Source: Bradyrhizobium sp. 1
Lineage (GTDB): Bacteria > Pseudomonadota > Alphaproteobacteria > Rhizobiales > Xanthobacteraceae
Assembly (NCBI RefSeq): GCF_023073315.1
Contig: NZ_JADPJH010000020.1
Location: 38,217 to 102,216, forward strand
Reading direction: 5' to 3'
Length of the DNA stretch: 64,000 bases
This document shows positions 8,205 to 17,252 of the stretch, one piece after another (positions within the stretch are counted from its first letter, which is position 1; every line of letters begins with the position of its first letter). The notes beneath the pieces were generated by a model that was given only the letters and a program-made list of their open reading frames with translations, was not told the origin of the DNA and searched no databases. A program made the position numbers and the translations under genes.

Positions 8205-9488
8205 CTAGCTCGGCAGTGGCGGCGGGCTCGTCGGCTGCTCGATCGGAGGCGGTGCGGGCGGCTGCTCGGCCGTTTGCGCGGGCTCCGGCTTCGCCAGCGG
8301 CTCCACCACATTGCCGCCCTTGTAGATGCGGGCGTAGCGGTGGCCGAGGCTGGTCAGCACCTCATAGCCGATGGTGCCAAAATGATGCGCGAGCTCGTCG
8401 ACGGTGATGCCCTCGCCGAGCAGCGTCACCATGTGGCCGCGGCGCGCTGCGTTCGGCGGCAGATCGGTGATGTCGATTGCGATCAGGTCCATCGAGACGC
8501 GGCCCGCGACCGGGCAGCGCTTGCCGGCGACAATCACTTCTGCCCCGCGGGTGCCGTCATTGGAACTGGCGGCGCGGAAATAGCCGTCGGCGTAACCGAC
8601 CGCGATGATCGCGAGTTTCGTCGGCCGCCGCGCGGTCCAGGTGCCGCCATAACCGACGCTCTCACCGCGCTCGACACTGCGAACCTGCACGATGCGCGCT
8701 TTGAGGTCGACCACCGGCTGCATCGGATTGTCGGCCTCCGGCGTCGGGTTGACGCCGTAGAGCGCGGCGCCCGGCCGCACCAGGTCGAACACGAAGGGCG
8801 CGCCGAGGAAAATTCCCGAGGAGTTGGCGAGCGCCGCCGGCACGCCTGAGAATTCGCTGGCGATGCCGCGGAAGGACGCGAGCTGTTTTGCGTTGATCTG
8901 ACTGTTGAGCTGCTCGGCCGAGACCAGATGGCTCATCACCAGCGTGATGCCGTGATCGCCGGCATTGATGCGGGGGATGATGGCCTGCGCTTCCGACAAC
9001 GTCAGCCCGAGCCGGTTCATGCCGGTGTCGATATGGATCGCAGCGCCCCCGCTCCAGCCGGTGCGGCGGCAGAACACGTCCCATTCGGCGAGCTCGTTGA
9101 GATCGCCGATCACCGGCCGGCAGTTGATGGCGGCGTAGTGTTCGCCGGTGTTCTGGAAATAGCCGCCGAGCACGTAGATCGCGGCATCCGGCACGGCACC
9201 GCGCACAGTGCGGGCTTCCTCGATGGTCGCGACAAAGAAGGTCTTGCAGCCGGCCTTGTTCAGGGCCCGCGCGACCTGCGCGGCGCCGCAGCCATAGGCG
9301 TCGGCCTTGATCACCGCCGAGCACTCCGCCGGCACTGCCGTCTTTTCCAGCTTGCGCCAGTTGGCGATGATGGCGTCGAGATCGACGGTAAGCACGCCGC
9401 CGAAGGCAGCGAGCGCGGCAGCCTGATTGGCCTCCGCGGAGAGGAGGCCGGATTGCGGGATCGTGTTCGGTTTGGACGCCATTGTCAT
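8205..9488 (-). CDS. alr: Alanine racemase
   Basis: This PLP enzyme makes D-alanine for peptidoglycan. The PLP-binding Lys is K61 in AVIKADAYGCG. The glycine-rich phosphate site and the catalytic Tyr region (VGYGGTWTA, VGYADGYFRAAS) and SMDLIAIDITD near the C-terminus are present. At 427 aa it is longer than usual (about 360) because of a Pro/Glu-rich tail after residue 395 (PAPPPIEQPTSPPPLP) of unknown use. The ATG at 9482 is an alternative start. It follows dnaB on the same strand with a 40-nt gap. Confidence 0.94.
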   Translation of the reverse strand: MTMASKPNTIPQSGLLSAEANQAAALAAFGGVLTVDLDAIIANWRKLEKTAVPAECSAVIKADAYGCGAAQVARALNKAGCKTFFVATIEEARTVRGAVPDAAIYVLGGYFQNTGEHYAAINCRPVIGDLNELAEWDVFCRRTGWSGGAAIHIDTGMNRLGLTLSEAQAIIPRINAGDHGITLVMSHLVSAEQLNSQINAKQLASFRGIASEFSGVPAALANSSGIFLGAPFVFDLVRPGAALYGVNPTPEADNPMQPVVDLKARIVQVRSVERGESVGYGGTWTARRPTKLAIIAVGYADGYFRAASSNDGTRGAEVIVAGKRCPVAGRVSMDLIAIDITDLPPNAARRGHMVTLLGEGITVDELAHHFGTIGYEVLTSLGHRYARIYKGGNVVEPLAKPEPAQTAEQPPAPPPIEQPTSPPPLPS

Positions 9489-9528
9489 GGCGCCGTTTTA
9501 CGCAAGAGGCAGCTCTGGTTCAAGGAAC

Positions 9529-11037
9529 TCAGTAGTCGTTGCTGCTGCGAGCCGGCATCTGAGCGTCAGGCGCGAGGTCGCTGAACCGCGTGACCGAGGC
9601 TTCGAACGCCAAATCGACCGTGCCTGTCGGGCCGTGGCGCTGCTTGCCGATGATGACTTCGGCCTTGCCGAACGCAAGGTCCATGTCCAGGCGCCATTTC
9701 TCGTGTTCGGGCGTGCCCGGGCGTGGTTCCTTCATCGCGAGGTAATATTCCTCGCGGTAAACGAACAGCACGACGTCGGCGTCCTGCTCGATCGAGCCGG
9801 ATTCGCGCAAGTCTGAGAGCTGCGGCCGCTTGTCTTCGCGGGATTCGACCTGGCGCGAGAGCTGGGACAGCGCGATGACGGGGACGTTGAGCTCTTTCGC
9901 CAGCGCTTTCAGGCTCGTCGTGATCTCCGTGATTTCCTGCACGCGATTTTCGCTCCGCTTGCCGGAGCCGGACAGCAGCTGGATGTAGTCGATCACGAGC
10001 AGATCGAGGCCCTTCTGTCGCTTCAGCCGGCGCGCGCGCGCCATCAGCTGGGCGATCGACAGGCCGCCGGTCGCGTCGACATAGAAAGGCAGCGACTGCA
10101 GCTCGATCGAGACCTCCCGGATCTTGTCGAAATCGGCTTCCGTGATGCCGCCGCGGCGGATGTGAGAGGAGGAAATGCCGGTGCGCTCGGCCACGATACG
10201 CGTGGCGAGCTGGTCGGCCGACATTTCGCAGGAGAAGAAGCCGATCACGCCGCCATTGGCGGCCTTCATGGTGCCGTCGGCCTGGAGCTCGGCGACATAG
10301 GCCTTGGCGACGTTGTAGGCGATGTTGGTCGCCAGCGACGTCTTGCCCATGCCGGGACGTCCCGCCACGATGATGAGGTCGGAGTGTTGCAGGCCGCCCA
10401 TCTTGTTGTCGAGGTCGCGCATGCCCGTGGAGATGCCGGACAGCTTTCCGTCGCGCTGGAACGCCTTTGCAGCGAGATCGACCGCGACCGCCAATGCCTG
10501 CGAGAATTTTTGGAAGCCGCCGTCATAACGGCCGGACTCGGCGAGTTCGTAGAGACGCCGCTCGGCATCCTCGATCTGGGCCCGTGGCGCAAAGTCGACC
10601 GGCGCGTCATAGGCGACATTGACCATGTCTTCGCCGATGCCGATGAGATCGCGGCGCAGCGCCAGATCATAGACGGTGCGGCCGTAGTCCTGGGCGTTGA
10701 TGATGGTGGTCGCCTCGGCCGCGAGGCGCGCCAGATATTGCCCGATGGTCATGCCGCCGACGTCGGTGTCGGCTGGCAGGAACGTCTTCAGCGTCACGGG
10801 CGTGGCGATCTTGCCCATCCGGATCAGGCTGCCGGCGGTCTCGTAGATGGTCTGGTGCAGCGGCTCGAAATAATGCTTCGGCTCCAGGAAGTCGGAGACA
10901 CGATAGAAGGCGTCGTTGTTGACCAGGATCGCGCCCAGAAGGCTCTGTTCCGCCTCGATATTGTGCGGTGCGCTCCGGTAAGCGGGAGTTCCGGGTTCGG
11001 GCGCGAGTTTGAGGACGTTCGAATCAGTCAGGGCCAT
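9529..11037 (-). CDS. dnaB: Replicative DNA helicase DnaB
   Basis: The 502-aa protein has the N-terminal primase-interaction domain (NIEAEQSLLGAILVNNDAF, residues 26-44) and the RecA-like motor with Walker A GRPGMGKTS (227-235), Walker B LLVIDYIQLLSG and the arginine-containing LSQLSRQVESREDKRPQLSDLRESG segment. It is the hexameric fork helicase. The C-terminal EVIIGKQRHGPTGTVDLAFE is typical. No intein interrupts it. Confidence 0.97.
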   Translation of the reverse strand: MALTDSNVLKLAPEPGTPAYRSAPHNIEAEQSLLGAILVNNDAFYRVSDFLEPKHYFEPLHQTIYETAGSLIRMGKIATPVTLKTFLPADTDVGGMTIGQYLARLAAEATTIINAQDYGRTVYDLALRRDLIGIGEDMVNVAYDAPVDFAPRAQIEDAERRLYELAESGRYDGGFQKFSQALAVAVDLAAKAFQRDGKLSGISTGMRDLDNKMGGLQHSDLIIVAGRPGMGKTSLATNIAYNVAKAYVAELQADGTMKAANGGVIGFFSCEMSADQLATRIVAERTGISSSHIRRGGITEADFDKIREVSIELQSLPFYVDATGGLSIAQLMARARRLKRQKGLDLLVIDYIQLLSGSGKRSENRVQEITEITTSLKALAKELNVPVIALSQLSRQVESREDKRPQLSDLRESGSIEQDADVVLFVYREEYYLAMKEPRPGTPEHEKWRLDMDLAFGKAEVIIGKQRHGPTGTVDLAFEASVTRFSDLAPDAQMPARSSNDY

Positions 11038-11326
11038 GGTCGGGCGATAGCAATTTTCTGGGGCGGATGCGGGGCCGGGATAAAGCGCCGCCTCGGTCCA
11101 AAGCGGAAGCGAAAGCTGACCGCTATCAACCGCTCAGTTAAAATGGTGGATGAATAGCAGCCGCAGCACGTGCCGCGCTTGACGGATTTTTGCGGAACTC
11201 GCCCGGCCCAGAAGTGGCCGCGACCGCGCCGCGGAAAAATCTTGAAACCATGAACCTAATGAATTGGCGCGAAGACGTATCGAAGAGCGCGCGAAATGGC
11301 ATGCGCCGGGAGCTTTCGGCTCGCCT

Positions 11327-11446
11327 TCAGACCAGCAGGAGGTAGACCAGCGCAACCAGAGCCGCTCCGACGCCGGTGGCGATCAGAGCGTAGTCGGTGC
11401 GGAGGTCGTCCTGCACGTCGAACGAGGTTTGGGTCTCTTTGCTCAT
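11327..11446 (-). CDS. 39-aa single-span membrane peptide, Flp-pilin-like core
   Basis: A short frame (ATG at 11446, TGA at 11327) encodes a soluble N-terminus of about 17 residues with acidic residues (VQDDLRTDYA) followed by one hydrophobic helix, LIATGVGAALVALVYLLLV. The junction TDYALIATGV resembles the TEYALIAAGI core of Flp/Fap type IVb pilins, but the protein is shorter than a pilin and lacks the usual tail. It could be an inner-membrane microprotein. Frame and composition favour real coding; no homology was tested. Confidence 0.55.
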   Translation of the reverse strand: MSKETQTSFDVQDDLRTDYALIATGVGAALVALVYLLLV

Positions 11447-11583
11447 GGCGACGGTCTAAGCCAGGGCCGACCGGACTTATGTGAAGCAGATCACATCTCC
11501 CCGGATTCTTTCGGGGGTAGAACCGGAACAGGCAGGCGGGCAGGGGATTGTCCCAGACCCGCCAACAGGGAACGAGGCTAGCG

Positions 11584-11790
11584 ATGCGGCCAGAACGGCA
11601 GCAGCAGAATTGGCGAAGCGAGGCAGGCAGCCGGGCTTGGCTGTCCGGGCTGATCGTTGCCATGCAGCACGCCGAGCGGCCCGAAATCCGCCGCGAGCCG
11701 GTCGCACCGGAGATTCTCGCGGAACTGCGGGCGCATCTGGCGTTAACGACCGCTTACCGGTCGTCCCCGATCTCGACCCTGCGCCATTAG
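11584..11790 (+). CDS. Small hypothetical protein
   Basis: A 68-aa frame starts at the ATG at 11584, with GAGG six nt upstream. It is Arg- and Gln-rich at first (ERQQQNWRSEAGSRAWLSG), then has an amphipathic segment (EPVAPEILAELRAHLALTTAYR). It ends 3 nt before the convergent stop of the methyltransferase gene. No domain recognised; the frame could be fortuitous. Confidence 0.4.
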   Translation: MRPERQQQNWRSEAGSRAWLSGLIVAMQHAERPEIRREPVAPEILAELRAHLALTTAYRSSPISTLRH

Positions 11791-11793
11791 GAC

Positions 11794-13044
11794 CTATTCA
11801 CCAGCCAATTTGAGCCGGGGCTCGGCGCCGCCTTCGAGGGCCCGCAGCCGGGCTTCCTCACGCCCGATGTAGTCGCGGGTGATCGGTATCACGCCCTGAC
11901 GCCTGGTGAGCTGGATCTGGAAGTTCATCATGGCCTGCTTGCGGAAGGACATCTCGCAGGCCGCGAGGTAGAACTCCCACATCAGCGCGAAGCGCTCGTC
12001 GTAGAGCTGCACCGCTTCCTCGCGCCGTGCCATGAAGCGTTCCCGCCAGGCCTTCAGCGTCCCGGCATAGTGCAGGCGCAGGATTTCGATGTCGCAGACC
12101 AGCAAACCCGCGCGTTCGATCGCGGGCATCACCTCCGACAGCGCGGGGATGTAGCCGCCGGGGAAGATGTACTTTGCGATCCAGGGATTGGTGGAATCCG
12201 GCCCCTGCGAACGGCCGATCGAGTGCAGCAGCATGACGCCGTCCTCGCTCAGCAATTCCGCGCAGCGCCGGAAGAAGGTGTCGTAGAACGGCTCGCCGAC
12301 ATGCTCGAACATGCCGACCGAGACGATGCGGTCGAATGGTCCGTCGATGTCGCGATAGTCCTCGAGCAGGAATTTCGCCGATCCCGTCAGGCACTTTTCC
12401 GCGGCGCGCGCATTGGCGACCTGCAACTGCTCGGTGGACAGTGTGATGCCGGTGACGTCGGCGCCGGCGATCTCGGCGAGATAGACACCGAGCCCGCCCC
12501 AGCCTGAGCCGATGTCGAGCACGCGCTGGCCGCGCTTGACGTGGAGCTTGGCGGCGATGTGCCGCTTCTTGGCGAGCTGCGCGTCGTCGAGCGTGGCCTC
12601 CGGCGTCTCGAAATAGGCGCAGCTATATTGCTTGTCCGCGTCGAGAAAGAGCGAATAGAGCCGGGCGTCGAGATCGTAGTGGTGCGCGACGTTGCTGCGG
12701 GAGCGGGAGCGCGGATTGAACTGCTTCAGGTGCCGCGTCAGATAGCGCAGGTGCCACCACGGTTTTGCCCACTGCGGCAATAGGTCGGGTTGATCGAGCA
12801 GGATCGCGAGGGCATCAGCTATGGTGCCGCGCTCGACGACGAACTCGCCGTCCATATAGGCCTCGCCAAGTCCGAGTTCGGGGTTGATGAGGACCTTTCG
12901 CTCTGCGTCCGCGGTAACGAAGCGGACTAGGATCGGATCGCCTGAGCCGTCGCCGACCGTGAACTTCGAACCCGTCGCCGTGGTCACCGTCATCGACCCG
13001 CGGCGGATGAATTGAGACAGGAATTTACGCAGCAAACTGCCCAT
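11794..13044 (-). CDS. Cyclopropane-fatty-acyl-phospholipid synthase family methyltransferase
   Basis: From the ATG at 13044, which follows GAGGAAGG, the protein is 416 aa. The C-terminal half is a SAM-dependent methyltransferase with glycine motif VLDIGSGWGGLGVYLAE, then ITLSTEQLQVANARA, the IVSVGMFEHVGEPFYDTFF block and HSIGRSQGP. These match Cfa, which adds a methylene bridge to unsaturated membrane acyl chains using S-adenosylmethionine. The N-terminal region (VTTATGSKFTVGDGSGDPILVRF) is the family's lipid-side domain. The reading frame extends to a TTG at 13065 that I did not use. Confidence 0.88.
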   Translation of the reverse strand: MGSLLRKFLSQFIRRGSMTVTTATGSKFTVGDGSGDPILVRFVTADAERKVLINPELGLGEAYMDGEFVVERGTIADALAILLDQPDLLPQWAKPWWHLRYLTRHLKQFNPRSRSRSNVAHHYDLDARLYSLFLDADKQYSCAYFETPEATLDDAQLAKKRHIAAKLHVKRGQRVLDIGSGWGGLGVYLAEIAGADVTGITLSTEQLQVANARAAEKCLTGSAKFLLEDYRDIDGPFDRIVSVGMFEHVGEPFYDTFFRRCAELLSEDGVMLLHSIGRSQGPDSTNPWIAKYIFPGGYIPALSEVMPAIERAGLLVCDIEILRLHYAGTLKAWRERFMARREEAVQLYDERFALMWEFYLAACEMSFRKQAMMNFQIQLTRRQGVIPITRDYIGREEARLRALEGGAEPRLKLAGE

Positions 13045-13324
13045 AAGCACCTTCCTCTCGAGCAAATCCGAAAAGACGCGACTAGCCCGGCTTTCACATC
13101 TGACGCCCAGGCACCGGAGCGGTTCCTATGCGCTTGCATGTAAATCTGGGGCGGCTGTTTCAGCCCTGCTATTGCACTGTGTTCAAAGCGGATATTCCAA
13201 AAACGCGTAATCACATCCTTGCGCGCGGAGCCCGCTTCCATTCGCAGCTCAATCGGCTAAAAGGTGACCCGCCGCCGCGCCCGCCGCCGGCAGCATCCTT
13301 CGGAATTCAATGGAGATGATGGGA

Positions 13325-14317
13325 ATGTCGAGCCGAGCGCTCAGCCTCGCGACGGTATTGGTTCTGATCGGCTTCGGCGCGACCGATAGCGTTCTTGCGC
13401 AGGCGACGAACCTCGAGGCCGGCAAAAGCCCGTCCCAGATTTTCACGCAGACCTGCAATGCGTGCCACAAGAGCCCGCGCGGTCTGTTGAAGACCGTGGC
13501 GCCGGGCTCGCTGCCGGGCTTCCTGCGCCAGCACTACACGACGAGCTCGGACATGGCGGGCATCCTCGCCTCCTACCTTGTCTCCAATGGTGCCACCGAC
13601 ACCCGCTACCAAGCCAAGGACGGTAAGGACGGCAAGGAAAAGAAGGACGGCGCCAAGGAGAAAGAAGCGAACACAGCGCTTGGCCAGTCGCCCGAGCATC
13701 AGGGGCGCCGCCAGCGTTCGCAGGAACCCGCCAAGCCGGAAGCCGAGGGCGCGGCGCCGCCTGAAGGCCGCCAGAAGCGCGCGGCGCGGCCGAGCGAGGA
13801 GGGCGCAAAGCCGGAGGGTCAGGCAGCGCCAGAAGGACGCAAGGGCAAGCGTCGCGGCAAGCCCGGAACCGAGGAAGCACCGAAGGTCGACGCCGCCGCA
13901 CCGGCAACCGAAGAGAAGAAGAGCGAGCCGAAGGCCGAGTCCAAGCCCGAGACTACCAAGCCCGAGACTGCCAAGCCAGAGACCGCCAAGGTCGAGCCAG
14001 AGGCCAAGCCTGACAGCAGCAAGCCGTCCGAGAAGCCCGCTGAAGCCAAACCTGAGAGCGCCAAGCCTGAGAGCGCCAAGGTTGAACCGCGCGGGAGCGA
14101 GGCTCCGGCGTTGCGGCCCGATCCGGTGCCGCAGGTGACGCCGGCTCCGCCGGCTGTCGCGCCCAAGCCGGTGGAAGAAGCGGCTCCCAAGCCGGCTGCG
14201 CCTGCCGCGAGTTCCGAACCGGCGGCCAAACCGCAGGAGCCGACCCCGCCCGCGACCGCCGCGGCCCCGCCGCCAGCAGAGTCCTCCGGACCGCCCGCGC
14301 CGCCGATCTCGCGGTAA
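13325..14317 (+). CDS. Cytochrome c-like exported protein with long Lys/Pro/Glu-rich tail
   Basis: The 330-aa protein (ATG at 13325; earlier ATGs at 13310-13319 are possible) has a signal peptide ending SVLAQA. A single haem-attachment motif CNACH follows in FTQTCNACHKSPRG, and a short helical region ends near residue 95. The remaining 230 residues are low-complexity, rich in K, E, P and A, with KPETA-type repeats and a Pro/Ala-rich end. The haem domain is only about 70 aa and has no evident distal Met, so a true electron carrier is uncertain. The tail may act as a periplasmic spacer or bind the envelope. Confidence 0.75.
   Translation: MSSRALSLATVLVLIGFGATDSVLAQATNLEAGKSPSQIFTQTCNACHKSPRGLLKTVAPGSLPGFLRQHYTTSSDMAGILASYLVSNGATDTRYQAKDGKDGKEKKDGAKEKEANTALGQSPEHQGRRQRSQEPAKPEAEGAAPPEGRQKRAARPSEEGAKPEGQAAPEGRKGKRRGKPGTEEAPKVDAAAPATEEKKSEPKAESKPETTKPETAKPETAKVEPEAKPDSSKPSEKPAEAKPESAKPESAKVEPRGSEAPALRPDPVPQVTPAPPAVAPKPVEEAAPKPAAPAASSEPAAKPQEPTPPATAAAPPPAESSGPPAPPISR
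13942..14077 (+). repeat. 15-bp in-frame tandem repeats in the cytochrome c-like gene
   Basis: Three copies of a 15-bp unit reading AAGCCCGAGACTRCC and near variants lie at 13942-13986. Two more units (AARCCTGAGAGCGCC) lie at 14048-14077. They encode KPET(A/T) and KPESA pentapeptides, so copy-number change would alter tail length without shifting the frame. Confidence 0.7.
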
Positions 14318-14341
14318 CGCCCCACGTTTTCCGATCGACTT

Positions 14342-14370
14342 GCTGAGGCCGCGTTCATCGCGGCCTCAGC
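14342..14370 (+). terminator. Hairpin downstream of the cytochrome c-like gene
   Basis: GCTGAGGCCGCG (14342-14353) and CGCGGCCTCAGC (14359-14370) form a 12-bp perfect stem with a TTCAT loop, 24 nt after the stop. No clear T-run follows, so it may stabilise the mRNA end rather than terminate fully. Confidence 0.55.
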
Positions 14371-14387
14371 GTCGTCTTGACCACAAT

Positions 14388-14416
14388 TAGAGTATTGCTC
14401 TAGAGTAATACTCTAG
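14388..14416. promoter_or_regulatory. Putative TetR operator upstream of the TetR-thioesterase pair
   Basis: CTAGAGTAATACTCTAG (14400-14416) is a perfect 17-bp palindrome. An extra half site TAGAGTATT (14388-14396) pairs with AATACTCTA (14407-14415). The site ends 9 nt before the TetR start codon, where a bound dimer would block transcription. TetR regulators usually control their own gene and its neighbour. Confidence 0.7.
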
Positions 14417-14425
14417 GGGGCGCCG

Positions 14426-15022
14426 ATGACGGCGAGTGTGCGTGACGATTTGTTGGCGGCCGGGCTTGCCGTGTTCGACCGCGTCGGCTTCGAGGCTGCG
14501 ACGGTAGCGGCGATCCGTACCCGCGCGCGCGCCTCCAACGGCAGCTTCTTTCATGTGTTCGGATCGAAGAAGGAGCTCGCGGGCGCGCTGTTCCTGGAGG
14601 TTCTCAGGCACTATCACGCCGCGGTGCTGGCCGCGCTCGATCCTGTCCCCGATGCCGGGCAGGGCATCGATCGCCTGATCCGGGCGCATCTCGGCTGGGT
14701 CGTCACCAGCCGGCGTGAGGCGCGCTATCTGTTCGAGATCTCGCGCAGCGAATGGGGCGAGGACGTCCGCGACGCCCAGCGTGCGCAGAATGCGCGCCTC
14801 GCCGAAGGCATCGAGTGCTGGCGCGCGCCGCTGGTTGCACGCGGCGAACTGCTGCCGATGACGCCGGTGATGTTCGTCAGCCAGCTGATCGGCCCGGCTC
14901 AGATCTTCTGCCGCGCGTTTCTGTCTGGACGCGACCGCACCGATCCGCGCAGTGAGGCCGATACGCTGATTGCCTGCGCCATTCGCGCGCTGATGCCGCC
15001 CGATCGCATCAGGAAACAATGA
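14426..15022 (+). CDS. TetR/AcrR family transcriptional regulator
   Basis: The 198-aa protein has an N-terminal HTH typical of TetR: LLAAGLAVFDRVGFEAATVAAIRTRARASNGSFFHVFGSKKELAGALF, spanning about residues 9-56. The rest is a helical ligand domain. It overlaps the next gene by ATGA (15019-15022), so the two are co-translated. A perfect palindrome immediately upstream is its likely operator. The partner suggests the ligand is an acyl-CoA or similar compound, but this is inference. Confidence 0.9.
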   Translation: MTASVRDDLLAAGLAVFDRVGFEAATVAAIRTRARASNGSFFHVFGSKKELAGALFLEVLRHYHAAVLAALDPVPDAGQGIDRLIRAHLGWVVTSRREARYLFEISRSEWGEDVRDAQRAQNARLAEGIECWRAPLVARGELLPMTPVMFVSQLIGPAQIFCRAFLSGRDRTDPRSEADTLIACAIRALMPPDRIRKQ

Positions 15023-15498
15023 GAGGCCGCATGCGTAATGAAGCAGATCCCGAATTCGCAGCCGTAGCCGAGCGCATTCACGCCAATGTCGGCCGGCAAG
15101 GCTTTATGAACCTGGTCGGTGCCGAGCTGTCCGAATTGTCACGGGGCACCTGCACGATTGCGGTCGAGCGTCGGCCGGAGCTGTTGCAGCAGCACGGTTT
15201 CTTCCACGGCGGCGTTACCGCCTTTCTGGTCGACAACGCCACGACGATCGCGGCCGCCACGTCGCGCGGCCAGGCGGCGCTGACGGCCGAATACAAGCTC
15301 AATCTGCTCTCGCCCGCGGTCGGCGAGAAGCTGATCTGCCGGGCCAGGGTGATCAAGCCGGGCCGTCAGGTCTCGGTGGTTGCGGCCGACGTGTTCTGCG
15401 TCAGCGACGGTGTCGAGAAGCACACGGCAACGGCGCTCGCCTCGATCGCGGTGCTGAGCGAGGACGTCGCCGCCCAAACGAAAAGCCCGGCCGCCTGA
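15019..15498 (+). CDS. PaaI-type hotdog thioesterase
   Basis: The 159-aa protein carries the hotdog thioesterase signature HGGVTAFLVDNATTIAAATSRG near its middle (the Asp in LVDNA is the usual catalytic acid). It continues with EYKLNLLSPAVGEKLICRARVIKPGRQVSVVAADVF, a standard beta-sheet pattern. It probably cleaves a CoA thioester in the cytosol. The start is the ATG in the overlap with the TetR gene; a second ATG lies four codons on. Its stop codon sits in the loop of a terminator stem. Confidence 0.85.
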   Translation: MRGRMRNEADPEFAAVAERIHANVGRQGFMNLVGAELSELSRGTCTIAVERRPELLQQHGFFHGGVTAFLVDNATTIAAATSRGQAALTAEYKLNLLSPAVGEKLICRARVIKPGRQVSVVAADVFCVSDGVEKHTATALASIAVLSEDVAAQTKSPAA

Positions 15499-15511
15499 GG
15501 CGACCGGGCTT
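15483..15511. terminator. Bidirectional terminator between thioesterase gene and rplI
   Basis: AAGCCCGG (15483-15490) pairs with CCGGGCTT (15504-15511) and the inner CGCC (15492-15495) with GGCG (15499-15502), leaving the thioesterase stop TGA as the loop. Two genes converge here. On the minus strand the stem is followed by TTCG rather than many Ts. Confidence 0.6.
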
Positions 15512-15534
15512 CGCAGCCTGCGTGAATGCGCGGC

Positions 15535-16140
15535 TTACTTCTCGGTCTCTTCCGCAGCCGGTGCCGGCTCGGCGTCGTCGTGCTCGGCTTCCGGATCGAA
15601 GAACTCGCCGGCGGCGGCGATCGCCTCGGCGGCCGCATCGCGGTCCTCGTTGCGGGTCGAGATGTCCTCGCCGCGGTTGATGCGCTCGGCCTCGTCCTGG
15701 CTGCGCGCAACCGTAACGCTGATCTCGACCTCGACCTCGGGGTGGATAGCGACGGTGATGGGGTGCCTGCCGATGGTCTTGATCGGCGCGTCGAGCTGGA
15801 CCTGCGGACGGGACAGCGAAACGCCGTCGGCTTCGAACGCCACCACGACGTCACGCACGTTGACCGAGCCGAACAGCTGGCCGGCTTCCGAAGCCTGACG
15901 GATCACGATGATGTTCTTGCCCTGGATCTTCTCGGCGACCTTGGACGCCTCGCCCTTGGACTCGAGGTTGCGAGCCTCGAGGTCCGCCTTCATGCCGTCG
16001 TACTTGGAGCGGTTGTCGGCGGTGGCGCGCAGCGCCTTGCCGCGCTTGAGCAGGAAATTGCGGGCATAGCCGTCGCGAACCTTCACGACTTCGCCCATTT
16101 GACCGAGCTTGTTGACGCGTTCCAGCAAAATGACTTCCAT
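15535..16140 (-). CDS. rplI: 50S ribosomal protein L9
   Basis: The 201-aa protein starts [16 protein letters not shown], the conserved L9 N-terminal domain with the [19 protein letters not shown] signature. A central helix and the C-terminal rRNA-binding domain ([11 protein letters not shown] to [15 protein letters not shown]) follow. A Glu/Ala-rich acidic tail after residue 150 lengthens it beyond the usual 150 aa, as in other rhizobia. The longer in-frame reading upstream belongs to the wrong frame of DUF2232. It is the last gene of the rpsF operon. Confidence 0.96.
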   Translation of the reverse strand: MEVILLERVNKLGQMGEVVKVRDGYARNFLLKRGKALRATADNRSKYDGMKADLEARNLESKGEASKVAEKIQGKNIIVIRQASEAGQLFGSVNVRDVVVAFEADGVSLSRPQVQLDAPIKTIGRHPITVAIHPEVEVEISVTVARSQDEAERINRGEDISTRNEDRDAAAEAIAAAGEFFDPEAEHDDAEPAPAAEETEK

Positions 16141-16190
16141 ATTCGTTCTCCTTTTGAAGTGTTGAGTGAGTTGGACTTTCGGACTTGAAC

Positions 16191-17168
16191 TTAAACGGTT
16201 GGCAGCGGCGGTGGCTGTCGCGTGCGCAGGAAGCGCTCGCGGAAACCGAACACGGCGTCCGCAAGGCCGAGGATCACCATCGCGATGACGGGCCATCCGA
16301 ATACGACGACGACGGCGTAGGTCGAGCCGAGCCAGAAGGTGCGGCTCTTCAGTGCCAGCGTCAGCGTATGCAGCACGGCAAAGCCGGCGAGCGCGTAGCC
16401 CATCATCAGCGCCGCCGTGGCGATCTGCGCGACGATCGCGAGCAATCCGCCGGTAAAGCAGAAGGCAATGGCGATGCAGAGCGCCACCAGCGTCATCGGC
16501 GGCAGCTCCGCCGTCATCATGTCGGGCCAGGGACGGCGCAGCCGACCCGACGTCGCCGTCACCTTGGCGCTGAGCCAGAGATTGAGCGTCAGCGTCATCA
16601 TCGCCACGACGGTGGCGGCGGCCGGTGCGACGCGCACCAGCACGTCGACGAACTGGTCGGCTTCGCCTGCGGCTTGCGGATCCGTGGCGCGAAGGAGCCG
16701 CATCAAGCCGCGCCGCAGCGTGCCGATGATGGTCTCGGCGTCGGTGCCGAGCGTGAGCAGGGCGGCGATCGTGGTCAGCGCAGCGAAGCCCGCGATCCAC
16801 AGCAGGATGCGTCCGACCGGATACCATTCGAGCTCAGGCTCCGCTGCCGGCTCGGTGACGCCGTCCGGCGTGACGGGTCCAACCCGCCGGCTGAGCAGGA
16901 CGAGATGGCCGAGCCACCAGGCCGGCAGCGCGACGGTGACGGCGAAAGCGATGCAATAGGGCAGGCCGAACAGGGCGCCGAGGCCGATCGCGGCGGCGAT
17001 GCCGCCCACGCTCGCGCAAAGCGGTCCCCAGCCGATCGCGGCGACCATCAGCGGCAGCGGTGCGAGATAGAACAGGACGAGCGAGATCAGCGCGCCCGAT
17101 ACGATCGAGGCGAACATCAGGGCCGACGCAGCGCCGGCGATCAGGGCTATCAGTCCAAAGACCATCAT
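16191..17168 (-). CDS. DUF2232 polytopic membrane protein
   Basis: I place the start at the ATG at 17168, which follows AAGGAGCGGGACAGCTG on the minus strand, giving 325 aa. The protein has about eight hydrophobic segments, starting [23 protein letters not shown], and ends in a short basic/proline tail ([14 protein letters not shown]). Proteins of this family sit between rpsR and rplI in alphaproteobacteria, but their role is unknown. A substrate-binding or flippase-like role has been proposed for the wider family, without evidence here. Confidence 0.85.
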   Translation of the reverse strand: MMVFGLIALIAGAASALMFASIVSGALISLVLFYLAPLPLMVAAIGWGPLCASVGGIAAAIGLGALFGLPYCIAFAVTVALPAWWLGHLVLLSRRVGPVTPDGVTEPAAEPELEWYPVGRILLWIAGFAALTTIAALLTLGTDAETIIGTLRRGLMRLLRATDPQAAGEADQFVDVLVRVAPAAATVVAMMTLTLNLWLSAKVTATSGRLRRPWPDMMTAELPPMTLVALCIAIAFCFTGGLLAIVAQIATAALMMGYALAGFAVLHTLTLALKSRTFWLGSTYAVVVVFGWPVIAMVILGLADAVFGFRERFLRTRQPPPLPTV

Positions 17169-17252
17169 CAGCTGTCCCGCTCCTTTCGAGCGGTTAGAGG
17201 CATTTCGCCCCAACCATCGGCGACCGGACGACCCGGAAGCCTTATGAAACTC

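Noticed and set aside
13942..14077. Repeat array as a possible CRISPR
   Set aside because: Units are 15 bp, have no spacers and are in frame within a protein gene.
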